Positions 8,141 through 15,759 of a stretch of 20,151 bases of DNA are shown here, piece after piece. The DNA is from Pelagophyceae sp. CCMP2097 (Eukaryota; Sar; Pelagophyceae). The translations under genes were made by a program, and so were the position numbers. The notes under the pieces are model-generated. The model was not told where the DNA came from. It made no database searches and saw only the letters and a list, made by a program, of their open reading frames with translations. The stretch lies in the NCBI GenBank assembly GCA_026770575.1, contig MU657300.1, positions 39,395-59,545 on the forward strand. The letters are read 5' to 3'. Within the stretch, counting starts at the first letter, position 1. Every line of letters begins with the position of its first letter.

Positions 8141-8686
8141 ATGGCCGATGCCGTGGCCGACATCGACGAGGAGATGGGCGCGGACGAGGACGAGGAGATG
8201 GACTTGTCGTGCCGGCCCGTCGGCGCGCTGAAGGCGACGGAGCTCGAGTACTCGACCGTCACGGCGGACACGCGCGAGGGCGGGTCGAACAAGAAGCGCC
8301 AGTGCATTTTGTGCGACCACCAGTACAATGGCGGCCCGGCGCACGTGCGTTTTCACCTCGTCCCCGGGGGGATCCGGCAGGTTAAGCTGTGCAAGCCGAC
8401 GTCGGGATGGGTCCAGCGCTACAAGGAGGTCTTGGCCGCGCTGAAGCTCCGCGTCGCGGCCGGCGCTGCGGTGGAGGCGGAGCAGGCGCGCATCGACGCG
8501 GCGCGTACCAAGGCGCGCCAGGCGGGCACCACCGGCGCCGGCGTCGAGGCGCGGCCCGCGCCGATGTTCAAGATCCCGACGGCCGAGGACTGCAACGACC
8601 AGTGGTGCCACGGTCCGGGCGGCCCGCGGCGGCGACGTGCGTGGAACCCCGTCGTCTCACGGTACCCTACGCGGGACCCTACGTAG
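8141..8686 (+). CDS. BED-type zinc-finger protein of the hAT-like element
   Basis: ATG at 8141 sits in a strong eukaryotic context (GTGCCATGG); an in-frame ATG at 8096 is a weaker alternative. The product is 181 residues. Residues 6-20 are acidic (DIDEEMGADEDEEM). Residues 53-90 hold a BED finger: CILC (C55, C58), the GG of NGGPAHV, RFHLVPGG with H72, and VKLC with C84. This C-x2-C...GG...HL...V-x-x-C pattern is that of hAT transposase N-termini. A WVQRYKEVLAALKLR helix and an Ala/Arg-rich coiled segment (to about 135) follow. The C-terminus (DCNDQWCHGPGGPRRRR) ends in the subterminal repeat. Full hAT transposases exceed 500 residues and carry a DDE core; that is missing here. The protein could bind the element's ends without catalysing transposition, acting as a repressor or accessory factor (inference). 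Confidence 0.7.
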   Translation: MADAVADIDEEMGADEDEEMDLSCRPVGALKATELEYSTVTADTREGGSNKKRQCILCDHQYNGGPAHVRFHLVPGGIRQVKLCKPTSGWVQRYKEVLAALKLRVAAGAAVEAEQARIDAARTKARQAGTTGAGVEARPAPMFKIPTAEDCNDQWCHGPGGPRRRRAWNPVVSRYPTRDPT

Positions 8687-8724
8687 GGCCCTACGACCCT
8701 ACGTAGGGTCGGCTGGACCCTACG
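8677..8724 (+). repeat. Right subterminal repeat of the element (48 bp)
   Basis: Identical to 7972-8019 and directly oriented, it sits just inside the right terminal inverted repeat. The last codons and stop (TAG, 8684-8686) of the element's ORF fall inside it. Confidence 0.9.
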
Positions 8725-8758
8725 ACCCTACACCCTACGCGACGACTCAGTTTTTTTC

Positions 8759-9268
8759 GAAGAGTGGCTTCCTGTCGAGCCGACGCGGTCATTATAGCGG
8801 GTCTGCCTGTCCCGTTCGGGATTCGGGCCCGTCTCCTAGTGGCGCATGCAGATCCCAGAGGGGACCGGCACGCCAGTCCTACAGCCCGGACTACAAGCAG
8901 GACAGTGCATTTTACGGGTCAGATTTGCGGCGTTGCACCGCCGTCACCTCAGTGCCCCCGAGCGGCTCGATCGCACCGGGATGCAAAGTGGCGGCGTGGC
9001 TGCGGCGCGGCGCAGCGGGCAAGTCGCCATCGTCTTCCCACACCTCGTCCGGGGCCATCAAAGTTCAGGTCCGTATCGCCTAAGCGCGACTTACGTGAAC
9101 TGATTCCTGCGTTGGCAGCCAAAACCTTGGGCAGGCTGGAGAACAACCGATCTGACCCGGCAGAGAAAAAACGCCCGGGGACAATCCTCGGCATGGCGTA
9201 GAAAATCCGAAAGAAGACTTCTCTCTCCTCCGAGCCTTGCGCGCAGATCAGCGACTCGGGACAAGTCG
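8759..9268. other. No confident gene; open frames on both strands
   Basis: The plus frame ending at 9201 finishes with a coding-like KRDLRELIPALAAKTLGRLE and NNRSDPAEKKRPG, but the minus strand is open over the same bases. The sequence could be the last exon of a plus-strand gene. Nothing recognisable supports either. Confidence 0.3.
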
Positions 9269-9579
9269 CGTCTGAGACGCAAAAGAATCGATTCGAGCCA
9301 AATTTGATCAAGAATCAATTCAGAATCGATTCCAGAATCGATTCTACATCGAATCGAATCCGCCTTGTCCGAATTGCGACTTTGACAACACGCGACGCGA
9401 ATGTGCTTCGCGCGTTCCGGCGATTATCAGTGGACTCGAAACGTTCATAGCGGCGGCCGCTGAGGCCTCGCGCGCGTTGTGTGCGCAGCGCACCGCGCGC
9501 GCAGCGCGCTTGGAGAGGGAGGTGGGTTGTTGTCCTCTAAATGCGCACTTTATCGTCTGAGACGCAAAAGAATCGATTC
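9269..9579 (+). repeat. 26-bp direct repeat pair and AATCGATTC-rich block
   Basis: CGTCTGAGACGCAAAAGAAT CGATTC occurs identically at 9269-9294 and 9554-9579. Between them, 9304-9360 is packed with GAATCGATTC-like palindromic words. A related block lies at 10689-10746. Confidence 0.85.
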
Positions 9580-9693
9580 CAAATCTATTCTGCCCATCTA
9601 TTCTGTACAAGGGGGAAGTATATTCACATGTACGGCGCGTGTACAGGACGAGCAGCCAAATTCGCATGCCAAGCGGAGTAGAAACGTGAACGA

Positions 9694-9720
9694 GCAGGCT
9701 CGAACCCGCGACCTCATGCA
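9694..9720 (-). other. tRNA T-arm / B-box-like module
   Basis: The minus strand reads TGCATGAGGTCGCGGGTTCG then AGCCTGC, which matches a variable loop plus T-arm (stem GCGGG/CCTGC with one G-T pair, loop TTCGAGC) and the Pol III B box. No anticodon stem or acceptor stem pairs with it, so it is a tRNA-derived fragment such as a SINE piece, not a working tRNA. A perfect 9-bp hairpin (GGGCCCATC at 9737-9745, GATGGGCCC at 9767-9775) adjoins it. Confidence 0.45.
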
Positions 9721-9929
9721 AGACATTTGAACTGGAGGGCCCATCGGCCTGGAGCCGCCCACTGAAGATGGGCCCGATCTTGGATGACCCATGCGATGTT
9801 TGTTTACAATCCTCAACACCGACGTTAATCCTGGCAAAAGGGATTTCCGGTCCCAGTGCCAGGAGCCAGATCAGAAGTGTATATAAACACATCACAATGT
9901 CATTTTATTATTTTTATTATTTATCCCCC

Positions 9930-10007
9930 ATATGCCGGATTCGAACCGGCGACCTCGGGCTGTTCCAAACAATATGCCGGATTCGAACCGGCGACCCTCG
10001 GGCTGTT
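9930..10007 (-). repeat. Two tandem copies of a tRNA 3'-half-like module
   Basis: A 35/36-base unit, ATATGCCGGATTCGAACCGG then CGACC(C)TCGGGCTGTT on the plus strand, lies at 9930-9964 and 9972-10007. In minus sense each has a perfect T-arm (GCCGG TTCGAAT CCGGC) preceded by a GGTC variable segment. The upstream parts that should form the anticodon and D arms differ between copies and do not pair, so neither is a complete tRNA. The peptide AGFEPAT read from the plus strand is a well-known artefact of such T-arms. Confidence 0.6.
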
Positions 10008-10100
10008 AGTAGACACACATGTGTACTCAGCTGCGGAGCAACAGCGGGCACAAGCGGTTGACGGTGGCACCTTGGGGGTCAACATGAAACTGCCGCTCAT

Positions 10101-10360
10101 TTTCTCACCTCCACCGGACGTTTGGTGAGACTTGGAGTGGCTTGGCATGTCTGGGCCGACCCAAGGTGTCGGGCTGGAGGCGGAACTCTCCCTTTTTTCG
10201 CTTACCCTACGCGCAATCTCGATTTTAGCATCGCCAAAAGCTGGTTTGAGGCGGTTTTCCGTTGTCTTCGTTTGAGTTCCGCCTCCCTGCCGCTTCGCTG
10301 GGCCGGCTGTAGGCCCTGGCCACACCAGAGCCCGACCTAGTGCCCTGTGGAGGTGAGAAA
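10101..10360. mobile_element. Palindromic 260-bp element, MITE candidate
   Basis: Perfect 14-base terminal inverted repeats TTTCTCACCTCCAC (10101-10114) and GTGGAGGTGAGAAA (10347-10360) enclose a second inverted pair, GGAGGCGGAACTC near 10175 and GAGTTCCGCCTCC near 10274. The size and nested symmetry fit a miniature inverted-repeat element. I see no clear target-site duplication, which leaves the call tentative; a structured non-coding locus is the alternative. Confidence 0.45.
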
Positions 10361-11120
10361 TAAGGCCCAAAATTTAGGCTATGGGCTCTATTTTTGTAAG
10401 TTACGGGCTTCATTTCACTTAGAACGCCCATGCAAATTCGCAATTACAAGAAAATAGTGTCAAGTTTCACACCGTTTTATTCTTGAAAGCGGATTCACGC
10501 TCGGCGGACCGAGCCCGTAAACAAACTTCCTTCGTCGGGGACCGCGCCGCCACCAGCCCGCGCCGTAGCGACCAAAAGTGGCCCCATACCTCGTTTGTAG
10601 CCCGAGGAATTTATCGCTGACTGAAATCCTTTTCATGTTGACCCCGCCTTGTATCGATTCTGAATTGATACTCCGAGGATTAGGTTAGATGTAGAAACGA
10701 TTCAGAATGTGTAGAATAGATTCAGAATCGATTCAGAATCGATTCAAATGACGACCATAACCCATAAAAAGAAAACAATTACAAATTCTGGCAAAAAGGT
10801 AGACTCGAACTCAGACTCAAACTACAAGGGGGATCGGTTATAACCCCAAGGACTTTCTGCCAATTGCAGCGTTCGTCGGGGGCTGTTTCGCTCCTGTTGG
10901 GGGTGGTAGAGGACGTCGCGCTGAGTCCCACGATGCCCGATCCTGTAGAAATTGTCTGTTAAAAACGCTCAAACTGAAAATAAAAACACCAGTTTTGGCT
11001 CGTCTGAAGCGCCACTCGCGGCAATCGTACAGGATCGGTCATATACCCCCCCAGTGCGTATGGACCCGCCCAAATTCCAGGCTCCCGAAGGGAGCCGAAT
11101 TAGTATGTATTTGCAACAAG
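10361..11120. other. Repeat-rich sequence without a gene
   Basis: It contains the second AGAATCGATTC block (10689-10746) and a tRNA-like minus segment (10789-10861). That segment has seven paired end bases (GGCAGAA with TTTTGCC) and a TTCGAGTC loop, but the inner arms do not fold. It also holds a short hairpin, GGCTCCCGAAGGGAGCC, near 11082. No coding region is supported. Confidence 0.5.
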
Positions 11121-11124
11121 GCAC

Positions 11125-11550
11125 GTCGCCGAAAAGAATCACCTTAAAAAAGTCGTTTAAATCGCATTCTGTTCTGATGCAAAATCCGCAACTGGCAAGT
11201 TTGGACCGCGCCTCGTGTCAGATGGTCGAAAACGCCTTCTGAGCCGAGCAAAACGATTGAGTTTGACCTTTTCCAAATGTTCAAAAGTATGATTATCGCT
11301 GAAAAGAGCAACTTTCTCGAATCGCGCTTAAAATAGCAGATTCGGACTCTCCGCTTCAGCGCGCGTCGAATGCGCTAAGTGGCGCCTTCAATCCTAAAAC
11401 AGTCAATTTTTGAGATTTTGAATAATTGGATCGTTTTTCAAATGACGTCTAAACGAGTCGGGGATAACACAATCGGCATCGCCGCGCCGGCGCGGTTCGA
11501 AACGCTAAATATTATGAAGAAACACAAAACATCCAAATTCGTGACAACAT
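11125..11550 (+). repeat. Dispersed repeat, copy A (plus orientation)
   Basis: This shares a long, diverged alignment with the reverse complement of 14235-14680. Shared strings include CCAAATGTTCAAAA, ATCGCTGAAAAGA, CGCTTCAGCGCGCGTCGAA, TCGTTTTTCAAATGA and GTCTAAACGAGTCGGG. By eye the identity is high but gapped. An open frame at 11379-11609 appears in both copies (TSKRVG-D/N-N, IAAPARF) but looks like by-product reading of the repeat. Confidence 0.75.
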
Positions 11551-11689
11551 TGTATGATGACAGTAACCGCTGTAAAAAATTTAAAATCAGTAGTTCGCAA
11601 CGCGCCTAAGTGTTTCGGACTCGCCGCGCCGACGCGCTTCCGAGACGAGAATTCATAGTAAACATTGCTAAGTCTTCTTCGATGTAACC

Positions 11690-11900
11690 GTAATCGCTGA
11701 AAATTCATCGTTCGTGTTCTGCTCCGAAAATAATGAATTCGGACTCGCCGCTTCAGCGCGCGTCGAATGCACTAAGTGGCGTCTTAATTCTTAAAACTGT
11801 CAAAATTTGAGAATTTTAAAATATTGCATTGATTTTCAAGCAATTGCAATTGATTAATTGCATTGATTTGCATGCAATCGCCATGATTTTCAAACGACGT
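11690..11900 (+). repeat. Dispersed repeat, copy B (partial, plus orientation)
   Basis: It matches copy A from AATCGCTGAAAA through CGCTTCAGCGCGCGTCGAAT and CACTAAGTGGCG to TTTTCAAACGACG. Within it, a 44-base AT-rich palindromic stretch (11840-11883) is flanked by a 10-base direct repeat TGATTTTCAA (11830-11839 and 11884-11893), as if inserted or locally duplicated. Confidence 0.7.
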
Positions 11901-12047
11901 CGGCGCAGCGGCCGGCGGGCAACTGGGCGCGCGCGCCCGGTCTCGATGCGCGCGAGCGGCGATTCTTAAAAGCCAACCTGTCGAACGCTATCGGCGCCCC
12001 GGGACCGCGAGACGCCGGCCCGCTCAGAAGCGGCCGCGCGCGGGGCG

Positions 12048-12195
12048 ACGTCGCCCGCGCGCGCGACGTCGTCCGTGCGGCGGATTTCGCCCGCGCGGCT
12101 GTCGCTGGACTCGGCGAGGCCACCGTGCGCAGTGGGCGCCGTCGTCAGCGCGCCGAGCAACGTCGCCCGCGCGCGCGACGTCGATCGTGCGGCGG
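12048..12195 (+). repeat. Direct repeat of a GC-rich 24-mer
   Basis: ACGTCGCCCGCGCGCGCGAC GTCG occurs near 12048 and again near 12163, each followed by a closely similar GTGCGGCGG segment. Overlapping minus-strand frames share a TSRARAT peptide because of it. Confidence 0.75.
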
Positions 12196-12351
12196 CCGTC
12201 GCGGCGTCGGCCGCGCGCCGTCCGGGTACTCGTCGTTCTCCTTCTTCTTGCACGTCTGCTTGAACTCGCCCATTTTGACCGAGCCCTTACTGGGGAGTTT
12301 GCAGCGCATCAGGAAGCTCACGTTTTTCGCCGAGTCGCCGTCGGCGTCCAT
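12145..12351 (-). CDS. Possible first exon of an unidentified minus-strand gene
   Basis: From ATG at 12351 the minus strand reads MDADGDSAKNVSFLMRCKLP, SKGSVKMGEFKQTCKKKEND and EYPDG before turning into Arg/Pro-rich sequence. The first ~48 residues are lysine- and acid-rich with mixed hydrophobics, unlike the surrounding GC-driven frames. The frame probably leaves coding sequence near 12205. No family is recognised and no partner exon could be joined. Confidence 0.3.
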   Translation of the reverse strand: MDADGDSAKNVSFLMRCKLPSKGSVKMGEFKQTCKKKENDEYPDGARPTPRRPPHDRRRARGRRCSAR

Positions 12352-12454
12352 GTTTGACGAACGGCACGCGGTCTAATAAAATCTTGTACCCCTCTTGTCT
12401 GCATGCAAGACGTTCTGCGCGAGCGCGCTGCTCGATGGCTCGTGACGAGAGCCG

Positions 12455-12871
12455 GGAAGCGTCTGCGTCCTACGGGCGTCTACGTCAGTCGGGCGTCTGC
12501 TGCGTGTCTGCGTCCGTCGGACGTCTGCGTCTGCAGGGCGTCTGCGTCTGTCAAGCGTCTGTGTCCGTCGGACGTCTGCGTCTGCAGGGCATCTGCGTCT
12601 GTCGGGCGTCTGCGTCCGTCGGGCGTCTGCGTCTGCTTCGTGTCTGCGTCTGCAGGGCGTCTGCGTCTGTCGGGCGTCTGCGTCTGCAGGACGTCTGCGT
12701 CCGTCGGGCGTCTGCGTCTGCTGCATGTCTGCGTCTGCAGGGCGTCTGCGTCCGTCGGGCGTCTGCGTCTGCTGCGTGTCTGCGTCCTTCGGGCGTCTGT
12801 GTCTGCGCCTCGTCCGCGTCTGCATCGCGTCCGCGTCCGTCGGGCGTCCGCGTCTGCTCCTTGTCTGCATT
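12455..12871 (+). repeat. 17-bp minisatellite, about 24 copies
   Basis: Units of the form GGGCGTCTGCGTCTGYM repeat with a 17-base period, with variants ending GCA, GTC or GCT. Because 17 is not a multiple of three, 51 bases give 17 codons and the array stays open in two plus frames and two minus frames at once. This creates spurious Cys/Arg/Ser or Asp/Thr-rich proteins of up to 250 residues. Confidence 0.9.
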
Positions 12872-13170
12872 CGCACTACCACAGATGCAGACTAGAGCAG
12901 ACGCAGATGAAATCCGCAAGCCATTACAGACGAACTTCCGCGTCCGTGGGCCCCTTTAACTCCAGGTCACGAGATCTTGCTCGTGAAGTCGCTCGGTCGC
13001 TCCGTGAGGCCTCCTGCGACAGTGACTCGGTCGCTCGCTCGCAGAGGCGCCACCTAAGCGATTTTGTTTCTGCCGTCGCTCGCTCGCGCTTGGTATGGAG
13101 CGATCGGTTTTGGTCCATCAAAGTCCCTCGCTCGTTCCCACCTCGCTCGTTTGATTGGTAGCTTCGGAGC

Positions 13171-13755
13171 GTGCAGAGGCGCGTGGTCTGTTCGTCGTGG
13201 CGGGTGGATCTTGATGAAATTCGGACGCTAGTACTTCCCGTTAGGGAAAGCACCGTAGAATCTCTTCGGCAAGATCTTCAAATGTGCATTGCCTGCGTCG
13301 TCGGGAGGTCGGTCTCTTGCACGATATCGATGTGCTGTGTCTCGCCAAATGTCGTCGGAAATGACGCACAGGCTGAAAAGGGAGACAGAGCTCCTGATAT
13401 TAGAGGGGTTTTCCCAGATTACTTGAGCAGCTTGGAGCAGGCTCGTGTCGAGCCTACATGGCGAGTCTGGGTGTTTGCTTTTGGCGGCGTCATCACCGCG
13501 CGTCGCTCTCACGGCCATATCAATCTTGGCTCCAGGCCGATGAGTGGAGCTGCGATCATCACTCCTCCCTTTTCGGGCTCTGGATGCTCTCCAACTTCGC
13601 CCCAGTGGCCAAAGTGTGTGCCCTTGGGAGCGGTATTCACGCTCAACATAGGTACGAATGGATACCGCTTCCGAGGGCACGCACTTTGCGCCTCCTGCCA
13701 TCACCGGAAATCATTTAGTCTGTTTCCACTATATTTCCGGGTTTTCCCTCTTTAA
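13171..13755 (+). CDS. Unidentified open frame followed by AATAAA
   Basis: The frame contains a coding-like stretch, LDEIRTLVLPVRESTVESLR and QDLQMCIACVVGRSVSC, with normal amino-acid variety. A canonical AATAAA lies shortly downstream at 13785-13790. The minus strand is also open (13704-13228), and no motif distinguishes the two. It is recorded as a weak candidate only. Confidence 0.2.
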   Translation: MQRRVVCSSWRVDLDEIRTLVLPVRESTVESLRQDLQMCIACVVGRSVSCTISMCCVSPNVVGNDAQAEKGDRAPDIRGVFPDYLSSLEQARVEPTWRVWVFAFGGVITARRSHGHINLGSRPMSGAAIITPPFSGSGCSPTSPQWPKCVPLGAVFTLNIGTNGYRFRGHALCASCHHRKSFSLFPLYFRVFPL

Positions 13756-13790
13756 GGTGGACGTTAAGGCCTCATTTTAGGTTTAATAAA

Positions 13791-14234
13791 GTCCAAAATT
13801 GCCGCTATTGGCCTCTCCTAATCCCGTATTTTTTCGGCCTGTGACGGAATTTAACCTTGAGCAAGGACCTATATTATCTTGAGCTGGATGAAAAAACCCC
13901 GATTTGTCTCGGGAGAGTCCGAATCGAGGGTACATAGCCAAAATTTCGATTCCTGCGATCCTGCAATGGTCAGCCGGGCCCGAACCTTCGCAATACGGAG
14001 GCAAAATCGGTTCAAAATCAAGGTAAAGAGGCAAATAAAGATTTTATCAAGTCCAAAATATTGGGGGAAACGCTTGTTCACGCCCTTGCAAGGCGCCCTC
14101 CTCGAGGCTGATCATGTCACGGACACCCCGGGGGGCAGGGAGGCCCATAGCGACCACGCCCCCCCCCGCAGGCGGCCTCTGGGAGGCACAAACTTGCTCC
14201 ACTTGAGATCGGCTTTATCGCCGATACCCCTTGT
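13791..14234. other. AT-richer intergenic sequence
   Basis: No recognisable gene. It contains a second AATAAA (about 14033), a C9 homopolymer near 14159 and a CCCCGGGGGG stretch, then the start of repeat copy C. Confidence 0.5.
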
Positions 14235-14680
14235 ACTACATGGATTTGGATCTTTTCTGTTTCTTGATAAAAGTGACCGTTTCTGAAGCGCGCCGGCGCG
14301 GCGATTACGATTTTGTTATTCCCGACTCGTTTAGACATCATTTGAAAAACGAAACAATTTTTAAAATCTCAAAATTGGCCGTTTTGAGATTGGATGCGCC
14401 ACCTAGCGCGTTCGACGCGCGCTGAAGCGGCGAGCCCAAAAACGCTCCTCTGAGCGTGATTCGCGAACGTTGTCTTTTCAGCGATAAACGCCGTTTTGAA
14501 CATTTGGAAGGGGGTCAAACTGGCATTTTTATCTCAGCTTAGAAGGCGTCTTTAGAGCAGCGGACCGCGGAGGGTTCGGCCACGTGGTGGCGGTTCTGGA
14601 ATTCGGACCGTTGCGGAATTCGATTTAAAAGAATTTTTTTGGACGATTACATTCGGCGACAAGGCAACATCCGAGGGAGC
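14235..14680 (-). repeat. Dispersed repeat, copy C (inverted relative to A and B)
   Basis: The reverse complement aligns with copy A over its whole length, including the outer part (GTCGCCGAA ... TTTAAATCG). Copies A and C thus form a long inverted repeat enclosing about 2.7 kb with copy B, the minisatellite and two weak open frames. Confidence 0.75.
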
Positions 14681-14846
14681 CATACAGTGCTTAGATAGTA
14701 GTAGGCTCTCGGCCCCTGCGGGGCCCTATATTTCCGTGATAGGGCTTCCAAAGTGTTGTTTTCGGGGTAGCTCGAAAGGCTTTGAATGCCGTGTTTCGGA
14801 AGAGTTTTTCCGATTGCGGCGACGGCTTCGGAGCCGGCTGCGCTTC

Positions 14847-15660
14847 ATGTGGCAGTTCGGCGGCCTGCCTGCGCGCAAGGCGCCGCTCACGGCGGCGACG
14901 CAGAGGATCGAATTCCGGATCGACCACACCATTGACCAAGCGTCGGATACAGAGGCCGACTCGATAGGGCGACGTCGGCAAGAGGCCTCGCTACCCGCGC
15001 CCAAGCCGGCGATCCAGGGCCGGCTCAAGGGCGGCGCTGCGGGAAACCGCGGCGATGCAAAGGGCGACGCGGCGGCAAACGGCGGCGCCTCGCGGCGATT
15101 TGACCTCGACGCCCTGCTCGGCCACTCGGCGCTCCAAGCGGTACGTGGGGTGGGGAAGGCTTTTGTTTTGGCTTTGGGCTGAGCGCGCGGTTCGTAGGCG
15201 GCGGCCGAGGCGGAGCGCGCCGAGGAAATGCGTCTAAAGGCGTGGGCCACGGCCGAGGCGGCCTTGGCGGCGGCGGCGGCGGCGCCCAAAACGGCGCAAA
15301 CGGCGCAAACGGCCGCGGCTCGGAAGGCCACGAAGACGGCGGCGGCGGCCACGGCCGCGCCTCCCTTGGATGATTCCGCGCGCCCGGCTGAGACGGCTGC
15401 TGTATCGCGGCAGCCGCGGCTGGAGGACGCGCGGCGGCTGCGTTCAGAAAAGTGCGTTTGGGGTCTTTGGCTTGGTTTTGTTTGGGACCTTTTTGGGATG
15501 CGCCATCTCACCGGCCCCGCCGTCTCACCGCGCGCGGCGACACGCGACGAAGGCGGACTTTTTGCCCGATAGGCTGACTCGCGAACTGGCAAAGGCGAAG
15601 CTTGTCGCCGAAATCCGCATCGCCGCCGCGCGCGTCCCGGCCGGCGTCGCGAAATGTTGA
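14847..15660 (+). CDS. Three-exon gene for an Ala-rich protein of unknown function
   Basis: Exons are 14847-15140, 15198-15451 and 15573-15660, giving 211 residues. The ATG at 14847 starts MWQFGGLPARKAPLTAATQR IEFRIDHTIDQ; the frame is open further upstream, so an extra 5' exon is possible. Intron 1 (15141-15197, 57 bases) is GTACGT...TTCGTAG. Intron 2 (15452-15572, 121 bases) is GTGCGT...CCGATAG after a T-rich tract. Both keep phase, and the join gives RRLRSEK-LTRELAKAKLVAEIRIAAARV, a continuous amphipathic helix. The middle exon is an Ala/Glu/Lys coiled-coil-like helix (AEAERAEEMRLKAWATAEAA) followed by Ala/Thr low complexity. The stop is TGA at 15658. No known domain is seen. Confidence 0.55.
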
Positions 15661-15759
15661 CGGCAATCGCAGACAGGGCAATCCCCCGGCCGAACGGGGT
15701 CCCCTTTTGGGACTGTGCCTTTGGGACTTGATTCTCGACTGAATCCCGGGGCCCAACGA

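Larger units (their letters stand above)
7946..8758 (+). mobile_element. hAT-like DNA transposon, internally reduced, with intact ends and target duplication
   Basis: The element body is 7954-8750 (797 bp). Its ends are perfect 18-bp terminal inverted repeats, CTGAGTCGTCGCGTAGGG at 7954-7971 and its complement at 8733-8750. It is flanked by an identical 8-bp direct repeat TTTTTTTC at 7946-7953 and 8751-8758, a target-site duplication. Eight-base duplications and short inverted repeats beginning C-x-G-A-G (compare CAGAG of hobo and Hermes) are hAT hallmarks. The enclosed protein has the BED zinc finger found at the N-terminus of many hAT transposases, but no catalytic RNase H-like core or dimerisation domain. 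It is therefore non-autonomous. Intact ends and duplication suggest recent insertion. P-type elements also make 8-bp duplications, but the BED finger favours hAT. Confidence 0.9.

Noticed and set aside
9768..10128. Small proteins containing AGFEPAT
   Set aside because: This peptide is the usual translation of a tRNA T-arm complement, not a protein.
10789..10861. A 73-base minus-strand tRNA gene
   Set aside because: Seven end bases pair and a TTCGAGTC loop is present, but the D, anticodon and T stems do not form.
12354..13161. Cys/Ser/Arg-rich protein across the minisatellite
   Set aside because: The 17-bp repeat is open in several frames on both strands, and nothing outside it supports a gene.
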